Origin: Salinibacter grassmerensis
Lineage (GTDB): Bacteria; Bacteroidota; Rhodothermia; Rhodothermales; Salinibacteraceae
NCBI RefSeq assembly: GCF_947077765.1
Contig: NZ_CAMTTF010000003.1
Location: 248,001-312,000, forward strand
Direction of reading: 5' to 3'
DNA: 64,000 bases
The notes under the pieces were generated by a model. That model was not told the DNA's origin. It was given only the letters and a program-made list of their open reading frames with translations, and ran no database searches. The number at the start of each line of letters is the position of its first letter. Position 1 is the first letter of the stretch. This document shows, piece by piece, positions 25,477 through 34,992 of the stretch. Position numbers and translations under genes: made by a program.

Positions 25477-26904
25477 CTACTCCTTTCGGGCTCGTTGACA
25501 CAGGGCCTCATGATCCACCTTCAACTGGCCATCCACTGCGGCCTCGGGAAGGGGATAGATCACATCTGGAAGTTTGAATTTAGGGAGGGACATCGACAGG
25601 GCCTGTCGCCACGCCTCCGGCCGCAGGGGGCCACGTGCCCGGACAAAGGCCACTGGTCGGTGCCCATACGCCTCGTGGGGGACCGCCACGACCACCGCCC
25701 GCTCGATGTCGTCGGCCTGCTCAAGGGCCGACTCAATCTCTTCGGGCTGGATGTTCTCCCCCCCTGAGACGAACTGCCGATCGACGCGTCCCTGCACGTG
25801 AAGGCGTCCCTGCGCGTCGAAGGTCCCCACATCCCCCGTCGGGTACCAGCCGTCTTCTCGTGGATCTTGAATGGTATTTCCTTCAATCACGCCTACGCAT
25901 AGGGAAGACCCCGCGACAAGAATCTGGCCGTCTTCTGCAATCCGCAGGCGACGGTGCGGGAGACGACGTCCGGCAGTCTGCAGGTCCGTAAACGAGGCCC
26001 CGGAGGACGTCGTGGTGATCTGCGATGCCATCTCTGTGGAGCCGTAGCTGGTATGGAGGGGCCACCCCCGGTCGGATCCTTGGCGCAGGAGTCCCGACGG
26101 GGTGGGGCCGCCCCCCACGAGGACCGCACGCACCCGCCCCGGCGCTCGCCCCTGTCGGGCATCCAGAAGACGACGGAGCTGGGTCGCCACGAGGGAGAGG
26201 TGGGTCCCCCCGGTCGTGCCCAAGGCCTCCGACACGGACGCCTCCCGTCCCGGCACCGCCACGGCGGCTCCGGCCAGCGCACACCGAACGAGGATGGCCA
26301 GCCCTCCAACGTGATACAGCGGCAGCGAGAGCAGCCACCGATCCCCGGCCTGGAGGGGCATGTTGGCGTTTGCCCCCTTTGCATTGTACAGGTGATTCGC
26401 CCACGAGTGGAGGATGGCGGTCGGACGGCCCGTGCTGCCAGACGTGAAGAGGATGGTTGCCCGGCGATCGATCGGTCGCGACGTCGACGCAGAATTGTCT
26501 CCGGCGGCCTGGACCACGAGCGACTCCGGCGGCACCCCTTCCGCCCCACCGCCTCCTTCGTTCAGTGCGTCGGGGTTCCGCGTAATCAGACCGCGCGCTC
26601 GGAGCCGATTCGTAGCACGCCAGGCCTCCGCGTCCGGGAGACGCGTACTGATCGGGACGGCCACGGCCCCCTCACGCCACAGCGCCCACAGCAGCACCAC
26701 GGGCGCTGGCCCTCGCGGCAGGCGCAGTGCGACTCGCGCCCCGTCGGCCCACCCCCGCTCCCGCAGCTGTCGCCCGGTGGCCGCCACCGCTGTGTCGAGC
26801 TCCGCATACGTCCACCGTCGGGCAGGCGTCCAGAGCGCCAGGGCGTCAGGGCGCGCCTGGGCGTGACGGTGAATGGGACACGGAGCATGGGGGCCGGCAG
26901 CCAT
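25477..26904 (-). CDS. menE: o-Succinylbenzoate-CoA ligase (MenE)
   Basis: This 475-residue acyl-adenylate-forming ligase has the P-loop-like AMP-binding motif TILFTSGSTGRPTAILHSW, then LHTSYGSTEMASQIT. The hinge and nucleotide region is WYPTGDVGTFDAQG, and the C-terminal lid has GRVDRQFVSGGENIQPEEIESALE. It activates o-succinylbenzoate with CoA and ATP in the menaquinone pathway. Specificity is inferred from its place directly after menC and menA. The ATG at 26904 leaves a 10-nt gap to menC; a TTG 39 nt upstream would overlap it. It ends the block. Confidence 0.93.
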   Translation of the reverse strand: MAAGPHAPCPIHRHAQARPDALALWTPARRWTYAELDTAVAATGRQLRERGWADGARVALRLPRGPAPVVLLWALWREGAVAVPISTRLPDAEAWRATNRLRARGLITRNPDALNEGGGGAEGVPPESLVVQAAGDNSASTSRPIDRRATILFTSGSTGRPTAILHSWANHLYNAKGANANMPLQAGDRWLLSLPLYHVGGLAILVRCALAGAAVAVPGREASVSEALGTTGGTHLSLVATQLRRLLDARQGRAPGRVRAVLVGGGPTPSGLLRQGSDRGWPLHTSYGSTEMASQITTTSSGASFTDLQTAGRRLPHRRLRIAEDGQILVAGSSLCVGVIEGNTIQDPREDGWYPTGDVGTFDAQGRLHVQGRVDRQFVSGGENIQPEEIESALEQADDIERAVVVAVPHEAYGHRPVAFVRARGPLRPEAWRQALSMSLPKFKLPDVIYPLPEAAVDGQLKVDHEALCQRARKE

Positions 26905-26914
26905 GAGGTGCGGA

Positions 26915-28021
26915 TCAGGCGGAGAATCGTTCGACGAGGTCAAGCCGATCTCGTGCGATGCGGGACGTCGAGGGGGTTACGACAGAGGGCACATCTACAC
27001 TCGGCCCCCCAAGTGGAAGTGGAGGGGCGTACACGTCGGCCGCAAGGCGGTCGTACGTGGAAAGGCCCACGGGCACCTCCGGCCCGGACGCTGCCAGCGC
27101 CACGAGCATCTGGATTCCGACGCCGGACTCGTAGGAGGCGCTGAGGACGGGAGTTGCGCCTGTTTCTCGCGCGGCGCGTCCCCATTCTCGTGTGTGCCGC
27201 AGGCCCCCGAGGAGCGTCGGCTTGAGGACAACGGCCGACACGTCCGGCAGGTCTCGCATGATGGGGGGCGCTGCTTCCCGGGTCGTCTCGTCGAGCGCGA
27301 CGGGGAGATCCGTCCTCTCAACCAAATCGCCTAGGGAGGCCGGGTCGGCGAGGGGTTCCTCCACGTAGGCAATGTCTAGGTCGTCGGTCCCTTCCGCGAA
27401 GGTGACGGCCTCCGCAAGCGACCAGGCCCGGTTTGCGTCGGCACGGACAGACACGGAAGCGTCGAGGGCCTCCCGAATCGCTCGGACGCGTGCAGCATCC
27501 TCTTCGACGCCCTCCGCCCCCACCTTCACCTTGATGGCCTGGTAGCCCTCCTCCTGCCGCCGAACGGCCTGTGCCGGTCCATTTGCCCCTGAGCGCGGAA
27601 GCAGGGCATTCAGCGCCACAGTTTGTCGCGGCGTCCCCATCATCTCCGGGACAGACGTCTCGTGGATCGCAGCGGCAGCGGACACCACGGCACTCTCCAC
27701 CGCAAACCGGAAGGACGACGGGGCGTCCGCCCCGAACGGGAGTTCCTGCAGCGTGGCGTCGAGTCCTGCCTGGGCGTCGAAGAGAGACGTGCCCGTCCAG
27801 CGAGGGAGTGCGGTGCGGGCGTGCTCTTCGACGTCCGCCACCGTTTCGTCGCTGAAGCCCGGCAGCGGCGCGGCGTCGCCCCAACCGACGGGGCCCTGTT
27901 CCGTTGCCAGCCACACGAGCACGCCCCGGCGCCGGGTCACCTCCTCGTTTCCCAGTCGCAGCGGCGCGGTGAGCGGAAGCTCGTACCTGTACAGAGCGCT
28001 TTCCGAAATCGTCACGGACAT
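26915..28021 (-). CDS. menC: o-Succinylbenzoate synthase (MenC)
   Basis: This 368-residue enolase-superfamily enzyme shows the catalytic lysine motif AIKVKVGAEG, the metal ligands in VRADANRAW, YVEEPLAD and VALDETTRE, and the second lysine in VVLKPTLLGG. It dehydrates SHCHC to o-succinylbenzoate. The start is the ATG at 28021, 7 nt from the menA stop, so translation is likely coupled; an earlier TTG is in frame. Its position between menA and menE supports the assignment over the promiscuous N-acylamino acid racemase function of the family. Confidence 0.93.
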   Translation of the reverse strand: MSVTISESALYRYELPLTAPLRLGNEEVTRRRGVLVWLATEQGPVGWGDAAPLPGFSDETVADVEEHARTALPRWTGTSLFDAQAGLDATLQELPFGADAPSSFRFAVESAVVSAAAAIHETSVPEMMGTPRQTVALNALLPRSGANGPAQAVRRQEEGYQAIKVKVGAEGVEEDAARVRAIREALDASVSVRADANRAWSLAEAVTFAEGTDDLDIAYVEEPLADPASLGDLVERTDLPVALDETTREAAPPIMRDLPDVSAVVLKPTLLGGLRHTREWGRAARETGATPVLSASYESGVGIQMLVALAASGPEVPVGLSTYDRLAADVYAPPLPLGGPSVDVPSVVTPSTSRIARDRLDLVERFSA

Positions 28022-28028
28022 GGGGACA

Positions 28029-28943
28029 TCAGAGATTCCAGCCAACAGCGAACAGGAGGGCCCAGAGCATCAGGAGTCGGCCGGTCGCCCCGAGCAACGG
28101 GTTCAGCTTCTCCGGATCCGTCGTTTCGGACATTCTCCGGATGGGCCCGAAGGTCAGGGGGATCAGCCCGAGGGGCAGGGCCGCCCACGGGTGAGGCCTC
28201 GTGCCGAGCACACCCGTCGCCAGAAGCCCCGCGAGCAAAAGGGCCCCGACCATGCAGCCCCCGTACGCGGCGATCCCAAACCGCCGCCCAAAACGCACGA
28301 CGAGCGTCCGCTTGCCGGCCCGACGGTCCTCCGCTACGTCCCGGACGTTGTTTACCAACAGAATTGCGATCGAAAGCAGCCCCGGCCCGGCCCCGGCGAC
28401 GAGCACCTCCGGGGGCAGCGACAATGCCTGCACGTAGTAGGTGCCTCCCACCGCCACGGGTCCGAAGAATACGAACACAAATATGTCGGCCAGCCCGAGG
28501 GCCGCGAGCGAGTACCGGCCCGCGGTGTACCAGATGGCTGCCCCAATCGACGCCACGCCCACGGCAAAGATGGGCCATCCTCCCCGCACAATCAGGTAAA
28601 GGCCGGTCGTCACAGCGAGACCGAAGACCAGAATCGTGGCCCGTCGCATTGTCTGAGGAGCTACGAGCCCGGCCTGCGTCACCCGAAGCGGCCCCACTCG
28701 ATCTTGGGTGTCCGCCCCCTGCACGTAATCGGCGTAGTCGTTGTGGTAGTTCACCCCAACCTGGATGAGCATCGCCCCGGCAAGGGCCAGGGCCGCCGAG
28801 AGGAGGTGCCACGCGTCGGCCTCAACAGCCATCCCCGTCCCTACGAGCACAGGGGCAACGGCCGCCCCGAGCGTTTTGGGACGGGCCGCCCACAGCCAGA
28901 CGCGGGCCTGGCTTACTTCCTGGGCGTCCGTCGAGTCATCCAT
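28029..28943 (-). CDS. menA: 1,4-Dihydroxy-2-naphthoate polyprenyltransferase (MenA)
   Basis: This 304-residue UbiA-family membrane prenyltransferase has about eight membrane segments and the two Asp motifs: NYHNDYADYVQGADTQDR, and NNVRDVAEDRRAGKRTLVV. It transfers the polyprenyl chain to DHNA, the step that makes the quinone lipid-bound. RPKTLGAAVAPVLVGTGMA is at the N-terminus. The ATG at 28943 fits. It begins the menA-menC-menE run; together with menD and menF it makes most of the pathway present here. menB and menH were not found in the window. Confidence 0.94.
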   Translation of the reverse strand: MDDSTDAQEVSQARVWLWAARPKTLGAAVAPVLVGTGMAVEADAWHLLSAALALAGAMLIQVGVNYHNDYADYVQGADTQDRVGPLRVTQAGLVAPQTMRRATILVFGLAVTTGLYLIVRGGWPIFAVGVASIGAAIWYTAGRYSLAALGLADIFVFVFFGPVAVGGTYYVQALSLPPEVLVAGAGPGLLSIAILLVNNVRDVAEDRRAGKRTLVVRFGRRFGIAAYGGCMVGALLLAGLLATGVLGTRPHPWAALPLGLIPLTFGPIRRMSETTDPEKLNPLLGATGRLLMLWALLFAVGWNL

Positions 28944-29155
28944 GGTTAGTTGAGGCGTTACAGCAAAAAAACTGGCACTGAGGTTAGCTTTCGTCTCAAC
29001 GCTCTGGCGGATGAAGACGATCCGCTTCCTCCTCATGGGTGAGGCACCGTGGGGTTGGAAAATTTCGTCTCTTCGCGGGGCGACGCGTTGGCATTCGACC
29101 CTGACGGGGACTACGTTGCATCCTGCATTCTACTGCAACAGTCTTTCATACCTCC

Positions 29156-30055
29156 ATGTCGTCTCGCCGTACATTTCTCCGCCGATGCGGCCTTGCCCTT
29201 GCCGCCTCTCCGGCACTCTCTTCCCTTCCTACCTGGCTCTCCTCGGCGGACGGCTTTGAGTCTCTCCGGGGCGGGATCGGGACCTTTACCCAACGTGGAG
29301 GCACCATTGGATGGATCGCCACCGACGACGGACTCGCGGTCGTAGACACTCAGTCTCCAAACTCGGCGCCCGACTGCTGGAGTGGCCTTCGCGATCGGTC
29401 ACAGGGCCCCCTTTCCCTGGTCATCAACACGCACCATCACGGCGACCACGTCGGTGGCAACGGCGTTTTCGCACAGCACACCGACCGCCTCGTGGCACAC
29501 GCCAACGTGCCGGATCTGATGCGCGCCAGTGCCGAAGACGGAGCAGCCGACGACAAGACGTACCCGACGGAGACATTCGAGGAGACGTGGTCCGAGACCC
29601 TCGGGGACGAGACGATTCGGCTTCGCTACCGCGGCCCAGCCCACACAGGGGGCGACGCAATCGTCGTCTTCGAGAACGCGAACATCGTCCACGTGGGCGA
29701 CTTGGTCTTCAACCGGGCCTATCCCTTTATCGATGTCGGTGGGGGGGCAGACTCGCAGGGCTGGATTGACAGTCTCGAGACCATCCACGACGCCCTCGAC
29801 GACGATACGATCGTCATTCACGGCCACGGCAACCCGGAATTTGGCGTCACCGGCGGGCGCGAGGACCTTCTGGTGATGCGCGACTTTCTCTCGGCGCTCA
29901 ATGAGTACGTTACCCAGCAGCGCCAGGCCGGGGCGTCCCTGAACGAAATGAAGCAGACGGAGATGCTGGACGGTTTCGAGGCCTTCAACTTCGACTGGGC
30001 GTTGTCACTGGCCGACTGCATCGAGGCCGTCTACCGGGAGCAGACGGCGGGGTGA
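29156..30055 (+). CDS. Tat-exported metallo-beta-lactamase-fold hydrolase
   Basis: This 299-residue protein has a twin-arginine signal (MSSRRTFLRRCGLALAA), cleaved near ALSSLP. The MBL fold follows: INTHHHGDHVGGN (residues ~91-103), the distal His in YRGPAHTGGDAIVVFENANIVHVGDLVFN, and IHGHGNPEFG. The family includes thiolesterases, quinoprotein-relay-type and SoxH-like proteins; the substrate is unknown. It is on the opposite strand, splitting menD from menA, and converges with menD. The Tat signal indicates a folded metalloprotein in the periplasm. Confidence 0.88.
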   Translation: MSSRRTFLRRCGLALAASPALSSLPTWLSSADGFESLRGGIGTFTQRGGTIGWIATDDGLAVVDTQSPNSAPDCWSGLRDRSQGPLSLVINTHHHGDHVGGNGVFAQHTDRLVAHANVPDLMRASAEDGAADDKTYPTETFEETWSETLGDETIRLRYRGPAHTGGDAIVVFENANIVHVGDLVFNRAYPFIDVGGGADSQGWIDSLETIHDALDDDTIVIHGHGNPEFGVTGGREDLLVMRDFLSALNEYVTQQRQAGASLNEMKQTEMLDGFEAFNFDWALSLADCIEAVYREQTAG

Positions 30056-30080
30056 CGAGCAGTACCGCCGAAAGAGGGAC

Positions 30081-30105
30081 GTGCCGTTGACACGTAGCAC
30101 GGCAC
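30081..30105. terminator. Inverted repeat between convergent MBL and menD genes
   Basis: GTGCCGT is matched by ACGGCAC with an 11-nt loop, in the 67-nt gap between converging stops. It is a likely bidirectional transcription end without a T-run. Confidence 0.45.
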
Positions 30106-30122
30106 TCGGGATCCGTCCGAGA

Positions 30123-31898
30123 CTACCCGTCCGATACGGCACGCTCGACGGATGCCTCCAGGCGATCGTGCACCTGCCGATTCACCGTGCGGTCGGTCTG
30201 CACCTCGATGAGGGCCGCCCCTCCAGACCGACAGGCCTGAGCGTAGGCGCTGCGGAAGGCCGACGGGGAGTCCGGGCGATGATAGGGCAGACCGAACAGG
30301 GCCGCTGCGTGCTCGAAGTCCTGGCCGTGGGGCGTCGTAAAGTACGGATCAAACTCGTCGTGCTCGCGGATGGGCAGGAAATGAAAAATGCCCCCGCCAT
30401 CGTTGTTGACAACGATCGCCACGACGGGCCGATCTTGAAGAAGGGCCAGCCCATTTAGGTCGTGCCAGAGGGCGAGGTCTCCAATCAGGAGCGTCACCGG
30501 ACCGTCACGCCCTTCGGCGACCCCCGCCGCGGTCGCCACGGTCCCATCGATGCCACTTGCGCCCCGGTTGGCGTAGGCCGGTCCACCCGCCCCGACGGGG
30601 GCAGCGTGGCGGTTGAGGTCCCGCACCGGCATGCTGCTGGCCGCCACGAGCGCGTGCTCCGACGGCATCTCTTCCGTAAGAAGGGTGGCCACGAGCGGGT
30701 CGGTGAGCGTATCTGAATCCTGTATGTGGGCCTGCACAACGGCCCCGGCGCGCTCGCTCGCACTGGCCCATTCGTCGCGCCACGTCGTGCCCCTCACGCC
30801 ACCCTCAAGCCGCGCAATCAGCGCGTCGGCCGCCGTGGGAACGGCCGCCTCCACGTGGTGCGTCACCCGGTGGTCCGGATCGATGCGGGTGGGAGCAGGG
30901 CGCACGACGGCCCAGACCTCCGGGGCGCTGTCACGGAGGAAGAGACGGAGCCGCTTCGACGCAAAACGCCCCCCGACCTGCAGGACGGCCGTCGGCGGAT
31001 GGGACTCTCGGAAGGCCTCTGACGTCAGCACAAGGTCTCCGTACGGCACCCGTTCCGGCCCTTCCTTCCCACCCCGCCGGAGACGAGACGTAAGGTCGGG
31101 AACGAGCGGCCAGCCGAGGTGCGTGGCCAGCCGATGGCTCGCGTCGGCCGCCGCGGCCGAGTCGAGCCGCCCCGCCACCACGAGCCCGTACGCGGTGCCG
31201 CTCATCTTTTTGGCCAGCGCATCGACCTCGGGACCAGGCGGGGTGGGATTGGGAGTTGGGTAGTGCGTATACGGCTCGGTGTCCGTCGCCCACTCTTCAA
31301 CGGCGGTCGGAACGGCGACCGACGCCTCCGTCTCCACTGGCTCCAGCGGCTTCCGAAACATACAGTTCAGATGCACTGGCCCTGGGGGCGCACGCAGGGT
31401 CCGGTGCAGGGCCTGGTCGGCCGTCGTTAAGACGTACGCAGGGTCAACCTCGTTAGACGGCGGGGGGACGTCGGCCTGCCACCGCACGTAGTCCCCGAAG
31501 ATCTTCACCTGATCAATCGTCTGGTTGGCCCCCGTATCGCGTAGCTCCGGCGGGCGGTCGGCCGTGAGGAGAAGCATCGGCACGCCGTCAACCGAGGCCT
31601 CCACCGCGGCGGGCAGGCCATTCGCGACGGCGGTTCCGGACGTGGTGACCCAGGCGGCGGGTCTCTGCGTCGCGCGCCCCACGCCCAGCGCCGCAAATGC
31701 AGCCCCCCGTTCGTCCACGTGCAGCACCGATTCGGCCTCCGGGTGGCGCGCGATGGCAACCGTGAGTGGCGTAGAGCGGGATCCCGGCGCAACGAAGAAG
31801 GTGCCCACGCCACTCCGTACGAGTTCCTCCACGAGGAGCTGCGTCCACAGGTAGGTGGGATTGGGCGCGTCGAGGACGGACCAGGATTGATGGGCCAC
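30123..31898 (-). CDS. menD: 2-Succinyl-5-enolpyruvyl-6-hydroxy-3-cyclohexene-1-carboxylate synthase (MenD)
   Basis: This 591-residue ThDP-dependent enzyme joins isochorismate and 2-oxoglutarate to give SEPHCHC. It shows VEELVRSGVGTFFVAPGSRSTPL near the N-terminus, the middle DHRVTHHVEAAVPT region, and the ThDP-binding part with GASGIDGTVATAAG, LIGDLALWHDLNGL and VNNDGGGIFHFLP, which matches MenD closely. The start codon appears to be GTG at 31898, as no ATG fits nearby. It lies 25 nt after menF. Confidence 0.95.
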   Translation of the reverse strand: MAHQSWSVLDAPNPTYLWTQLLVEELVRSGVGTFFVAPGSRSTPLTVAIARHPEAESVLHVDERGAAFAALGVGRATQRPAAWVTTSGTAVANGLPAAVEASVDGVPMLLLTADRPPELRDTGANQTIDQVKIFGDYVRWQADVPPPSNEVDPAYVLTTADQALHRTLRAPPGPVHLNCMFRKPLEPVETEASVAVPTAVEEWATDTEPYTHYPTPNPTPPGPEVDALAKKMSGTAYGLVVAGRLDSAAAADASHRLATHLGWPLVPDLTSRLRRGGKEGPERVPYGDLVLTSEAFRESHPPTAVLQVGGRFASKRLRLFLRDSAPEVWAVVRPAPTRIDPDHRVTHHVEAAVPTAADALIARLEGGVRGTTWRDEWASASERAGAVVQAHIQDSDTLTDPLVATLLTEEMPSEHALVAASSMPVRDLNRHAAPVGAGGPAYANRGASGIDGTVATAAGVAEGRDGPVTLLIGDLALWHDLNGLALLQDRPVVAIVVNNDGGGIFHFLPIREHDEFDPYFTTPHGQDFEHAAALFGLPYHRPDSPSAFRSAYAQACRSGGAALIEVQTDRTVNRQVHDRLEASVERAVSDG

Positions 31899-31923
31899 GG
31901 GGCCGCTCAGTTGGTCAGAAGGA

Positions 31924-33348
31924 TTACCGGGAGGCCATCTGGGGATCGCTCACGCCCATGATGGCGGCAAAGTCGCCGATCTTCTGCTCGATCTCCTCCC
32001 ACTCCCGGTCCGGTGCCGACCCCTCGACAATTCCCGCCCCCGAAAACAGGGCAATCTTCGTCTCTTCCACGAGTCCCGCCCGCAGCCCCACCGCGAACTC
32101 CGCGGCGTCGCGCCCCACCCACCCGACGGGCCCCGCATACCACCCCCGGTCGAACGGCTCTCGGGCACGAATCGCCGCCACGGCGTCGTCGGTCGGCACG
32201 CCGCCCACCGCCGGGGTGGGGTGAAGCGCCTCCAGCACGTCCGTCGTCCCCGCGTCGGGCCGGAGCCTACCGGTGATGCGGGCGTGGAGATGACGCCCAC
32301 GCGCCAAGGCCAACTCCCCCCTCTTCTTCGGGACGCGGACCGTACTGCAGACTCGGTCCAGATCGTCCCGGATGGCGTCCCGAACGAACGCGTGCTCGCG
32401 ACGCTCCTTCGGGCTCTGCAGGAGCTCGTCCCGGAGCCGAGCGTCCTCCGCCGTTGTCTCCCCCCGGGGCCGCGTGCCGGCCACCGCCTCACTGATAACG
32501 GTCCGGCCGTCCCGTCGAAACAGGCGCTCCGGGGAGGCCCCGACGAACGCCGCCCCGTTTGCCGGGCGCACCGCAAAGTGGTAGCATCCCGGCGTCGCGG
32601 GCTCCAGGTGACTCAGCACCAGGAGTGGGTCCATCGATGCACCGAGCGAAAGGGCCACACGACGGGCGAGCACAACCTTACTGAGGGCACCCTCCCCAAT
32701 GGCATCAAGCGCCCAGCGCACCATTTCGGTCCACTCTTCGTGCTCCGGTACGTCCTGCCGCTGGTAGGGCCGGGGCAGGGCCGTGTGTTCGCTGGGGACA
32801 GGAAGGGCCACCGCGCTCAACGCGTCTATGATCTCGTCTACACGGTCGGCATCTCGGGGAAGCACCAGGGTGCAGACCAGGCGCAGCGCACCGTCCGCCT
32901 CCACCAGCTCAAACCGAGGTAGGACGAAGCGATACGTCCCAAACGGTGCCCAGCGACGATCGGGGTGATTCTGGGCCGTGGGCTGCCCGGCGTCGAACCG
33001 TACCCCCCCGTAGTACCGAACCCCGGGATCTGCCCCGTCTAGGCGCTTGTCCAGGACGCCACCAAGGGCCTCGTAGTCGACGGGGGCCGAACTGCTCGAC
33101 ACCACGTCCGCGGCGCCGCACGCGGCAACCGTGCGGTCTTCGTCTCGCCCCGACCAGTACAGGGCCTCGGCGGACGACCGGGCCCGCACCCAGTCAATGG
33201 GCCGCATGGGCCCCGGGACCGGCACGCCCACGCGAACCGTCCGGGCGGCGGACGACCGAGCCGCGTCGCGGATCCGGTCCGCCAGGGCCGCCCGAACGCC
33301 GTCGGCCCCGTCGATGTCACGAATGACGGTGGGATCGAGATCGAGCAT
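31924..33348 (-). CDS. menF: Isochorismate synthase (MenF)
   Basis: This 474-residue chorismate-binding enzyme converts chorismate to isochorismate, opening the menaquinone pathway. The core shows SKVVLARRVALSLG, VGASPERLFRRDGRTVISEA, GTRPRGET, LHPTPAVGGVPTDDAV and GWYAGPVGWVG. The Mg-binding glutamates are in EREFxxx-type stretches as in MenF/EntC. The length is normal. It starts the menF-menD pair. Upstream lie a short hairpin (33388-33407) and a histidine phosphatase gene. EntC is excluded only by context (menD next). Confidence 0.94.
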   Translation of the reverse strand: MLDLDPTVIRDIDGADGVRAALADRIRDAARSSAARTVRVGVPVPGPMRPIDWVRARSSAEALYWSGRDEDRTVAACGAADVVSSSSAPVDYEALGGVLDKRLDGADPGVRYYGGVRFDAGQPTAQNHPDRRWAPFGTYRFVLPRFELVEADGALRLVCTLVLPRDADRVDEIIDALSAVALPVPSEHTALPRPYQRQDVPEHEEWTEMVRWALDAIGEGALSKVVLARRVALSLGASMDPLLVLSHLEPATPGCYHFAVRPANGAAFVGASPERLFRRDGRTVISEAVAGTRPRGETTAEDARLRDELLQSPKERREHAFVRDAIRDDLDRVCSTVRVPKKRGELALARGRHLHARITGRLRPDAGTTDVLEALHPTPAVGGVPTDDAVAAIRAREPFDRGWYAGPVGWVGRDAAEFAVGLRAGLVEETKIALFSGAGIVEGSAPDREWEEIEQKIGDFAAIMGVSDPQMASR

Positions 33349-33387
33349 GGGGTGTGCGTGAGAAAACGGGTCGCGGGTGAATGGGAA

Positions 33388-33407
33388 CGAGGGGCATGGC
33401 CCCTTCG
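33388..33407. terminator. Short GC-rich hairpin before menF
   Basis: AGGGGC/GCCCCT with an ATG loop (33390-33404) is extended by CGA/TCG with a bulge. It lies in the 87-nt gap between the histidine phosphatase stop and the menF start on the minus strand. It may end the upstream transcript or act in the menF leader. Confidence 0.35.
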
Positions 33408-33435
33408 CCGTGTCCCTCGAAGCGTGGCGGGTGGG

Positions 33436-34113
33436 CTATGCAGGGACTGAGGCGCTGTCCCCCGGAAGGTGGGCCGTGCAGTTGAGTCGCTCGGCCCGCG
33501 CCCGTCCCTCCTCGTAGACCACGTGGTTGACGCAGGTGTTGGAATGATCGAGATCGGGCATGTGCTCCAGCCCGTACGCATCGAGGAGGGTCGCGAGCAG
33601 AACGCGCAGGTACCGGCCGTGCGTCACGACGAGGGCCGTCCCCCCAGCCTCTCGCGCAAGGATGTGCCGGAGCGCCCGGCGCGCCCGCCCCTGCACCTCC
33701 CGGATGGACTCGCCGCCCTCCGGGCCGCGGTCGTATGCCCCATCGCGCCAGGCCGATTTTAGGGCGTCGACCGACGCGTCCCGCTCTCGGGACGGAGCCT
33801 CTCCTTCGTAGACGCCCCAATCCATCTCGCCCAGGTCTCGCAGGTGCGTGCGAGAGAGCGGCTCGTGGTCCGCCGCGAGGATGTCGGCGGTCTGCGTGGC
33901 CCGCCGAAGTGTGCTGGCATACAGCGCATCGACGTCCGCCGACGCGAACCGGCGGGCCAGCGCTCGGGCCTGCTCGCGGCCGGTCGCGTTCAGCGTGCTG
34001 TCGATGCCACCGCCCTGCATGATGCCACGCCGGTTGTATTCGGTTTCGCCGTGTCGAACCAGGTAGAGGCTCGTCGGCGCATCCACAGGGACTGATCGAA
34101 AGCCGTTACTCAT
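33436..34113 (-). CDS. Histidine phosphatase family protein
   Basis: This 225-residue protein has the RHG motif at the N-terminus (LVRHGETEYNRRGIM), a central GEMDWGVYEGE, and the second catalytic histidine in LVVTHGRYLRVLLA. The family includes phosphoglycerate mutases, cobalamin-phosphate phosphatases and SixA-like proteins; no specific substrate is visible. Its place directly upstream of menF may mean co-transcription; some bacterial gene clusters carry such phosphatases without a proven role. The ATG at 34113 fits the family N-terminus. Confidence 0.9.
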   Translation of the reverse strand: MSNGFRSVPVDAPTSLYLVRHGETEYNRRGIMQGGGIDSTLNATGREQARALARRFASADVDALYASTLRRATQTADILAADHEPLSRTHLRDLGEMDWGVYEGEAPSRERDASVDALKSAWRDGAYDRGPEGGESIREVQGRARRALRHILAREAGGTALVVTHGRYLRVLLATLLDAYGLEHMPDLDHSNTCVNHVVYEEGRARAERLNCTAHLPGDSASVPA

Positions 34114-34173
34114 ACAACAAACTACGAGGACGTGTAGGAAGAAGCCGGAATCCACCAACGCCTGGACGCTCGC

Positions 34174-34815
34174 CTACGGATCGTTCGCATCCGAGGCTTG
34201 GTGGTTGTTCAGGTTGTCGAGAATGTCTTTGGTGATGTCGTTCACCTGCGGCACGGACAGGCGGTGCTTGAGGGCCACCCGGACGATCAATCCCCGGAGC
34301 ACCTGGTCGGCTACTGGCAGGGGATAGAGCGCTCGGCGCAACGGACGCACAATGTACCCGATCGCCCATTCCAGCACCCCCCACCGAAGGAGCACAAACC
34401 CCAGGAGGCCGGCCCCGAGTGCCCCGTACATCTCCGCGGCCGCAATGGCACTCATCGCCGCTACGTAGTAAAGAGCCTGCGCGAGCACATGGTCGAGCGT
34501 CGACACGGCCCGTACCGCCAGAAGGCTCGGGAGAGACGGGCTCAGCAGGGCCCACGCGAGAAACAATGCAAGCGCTCCTCCCACCGCCCACTCCAGGGGA
34601 AGCCCCCAGAGCATCAACGGCAGCGCCCAGACCGTTGCGGTCTGAGCAGAGTCGACCCAAGTGTCCGCCCAGCGGAGCAACTGCTCCAGTGACACATGGT
34701 CGAGCACCGTTCCGGCGTATTCTTCCACGTCCGTCTCCGTGACATGGTACCACCGTCCCCCTTCCGTGAGAAGACCATAGGGGGTGTCAATGTAAGGCGT
34801 GGAGGACCCCTCCAT
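34174..34815 (-). CDS. Membrane protein of unknown function
   Basis: This 213-residue protein was not assigned to a family. It has about four membrane segments between residues 60 and 150 (for example TVWALPLMLWGLPLEWAVGG and ALALFLAWALLS, then ALYYVAAMSAIAAAEMYGA). A soluble acidic N-terminus and a C-terminal tail rich in Asn/Asp follow. The C-terminal part LRGLIVRVALKHRLSVPQVNDI looks like a small helical domain. It stands alone between the histidine phosphatase and the DUF4230-like gene, with a 177-nt upstream gap. Confidence 0.78.
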   Translation of the reverse strand: MEGSSTPYIDTPYGLLTEGGRWYHVTETDVEEYAGTVLDHVSLEQLLRWADTWVDSAQTATVWALPLMLWGLPLEWAVGGALALFLAWALLSPSLPSLLAVRAVSTLDHVLAQALYYVAAMSAIAAAEMYGALGAGLLGFVLLRWGVLEWAIGYIVRPLRRALYPLPVADQVLRGLIVRVALKHRLSVPQVNDITKDILDNLNNHQASDANDP

Positions 34816-34992
34816 TCAGAGCGTAATGAGCCGGGATTTACGTTCTACGAAGCAATGGTGGGTTTTGCAACCGAAAAGACCGTACAGGGGCCGGGGGGTG
34901 CAGTTTCAACTCAAACTGAAAGTTGAAGGACTTTCCCGCCTGGCAGGACCGGTCCCGTCACGGACACCCAAGACGCACGAAGAATGAGGTGC

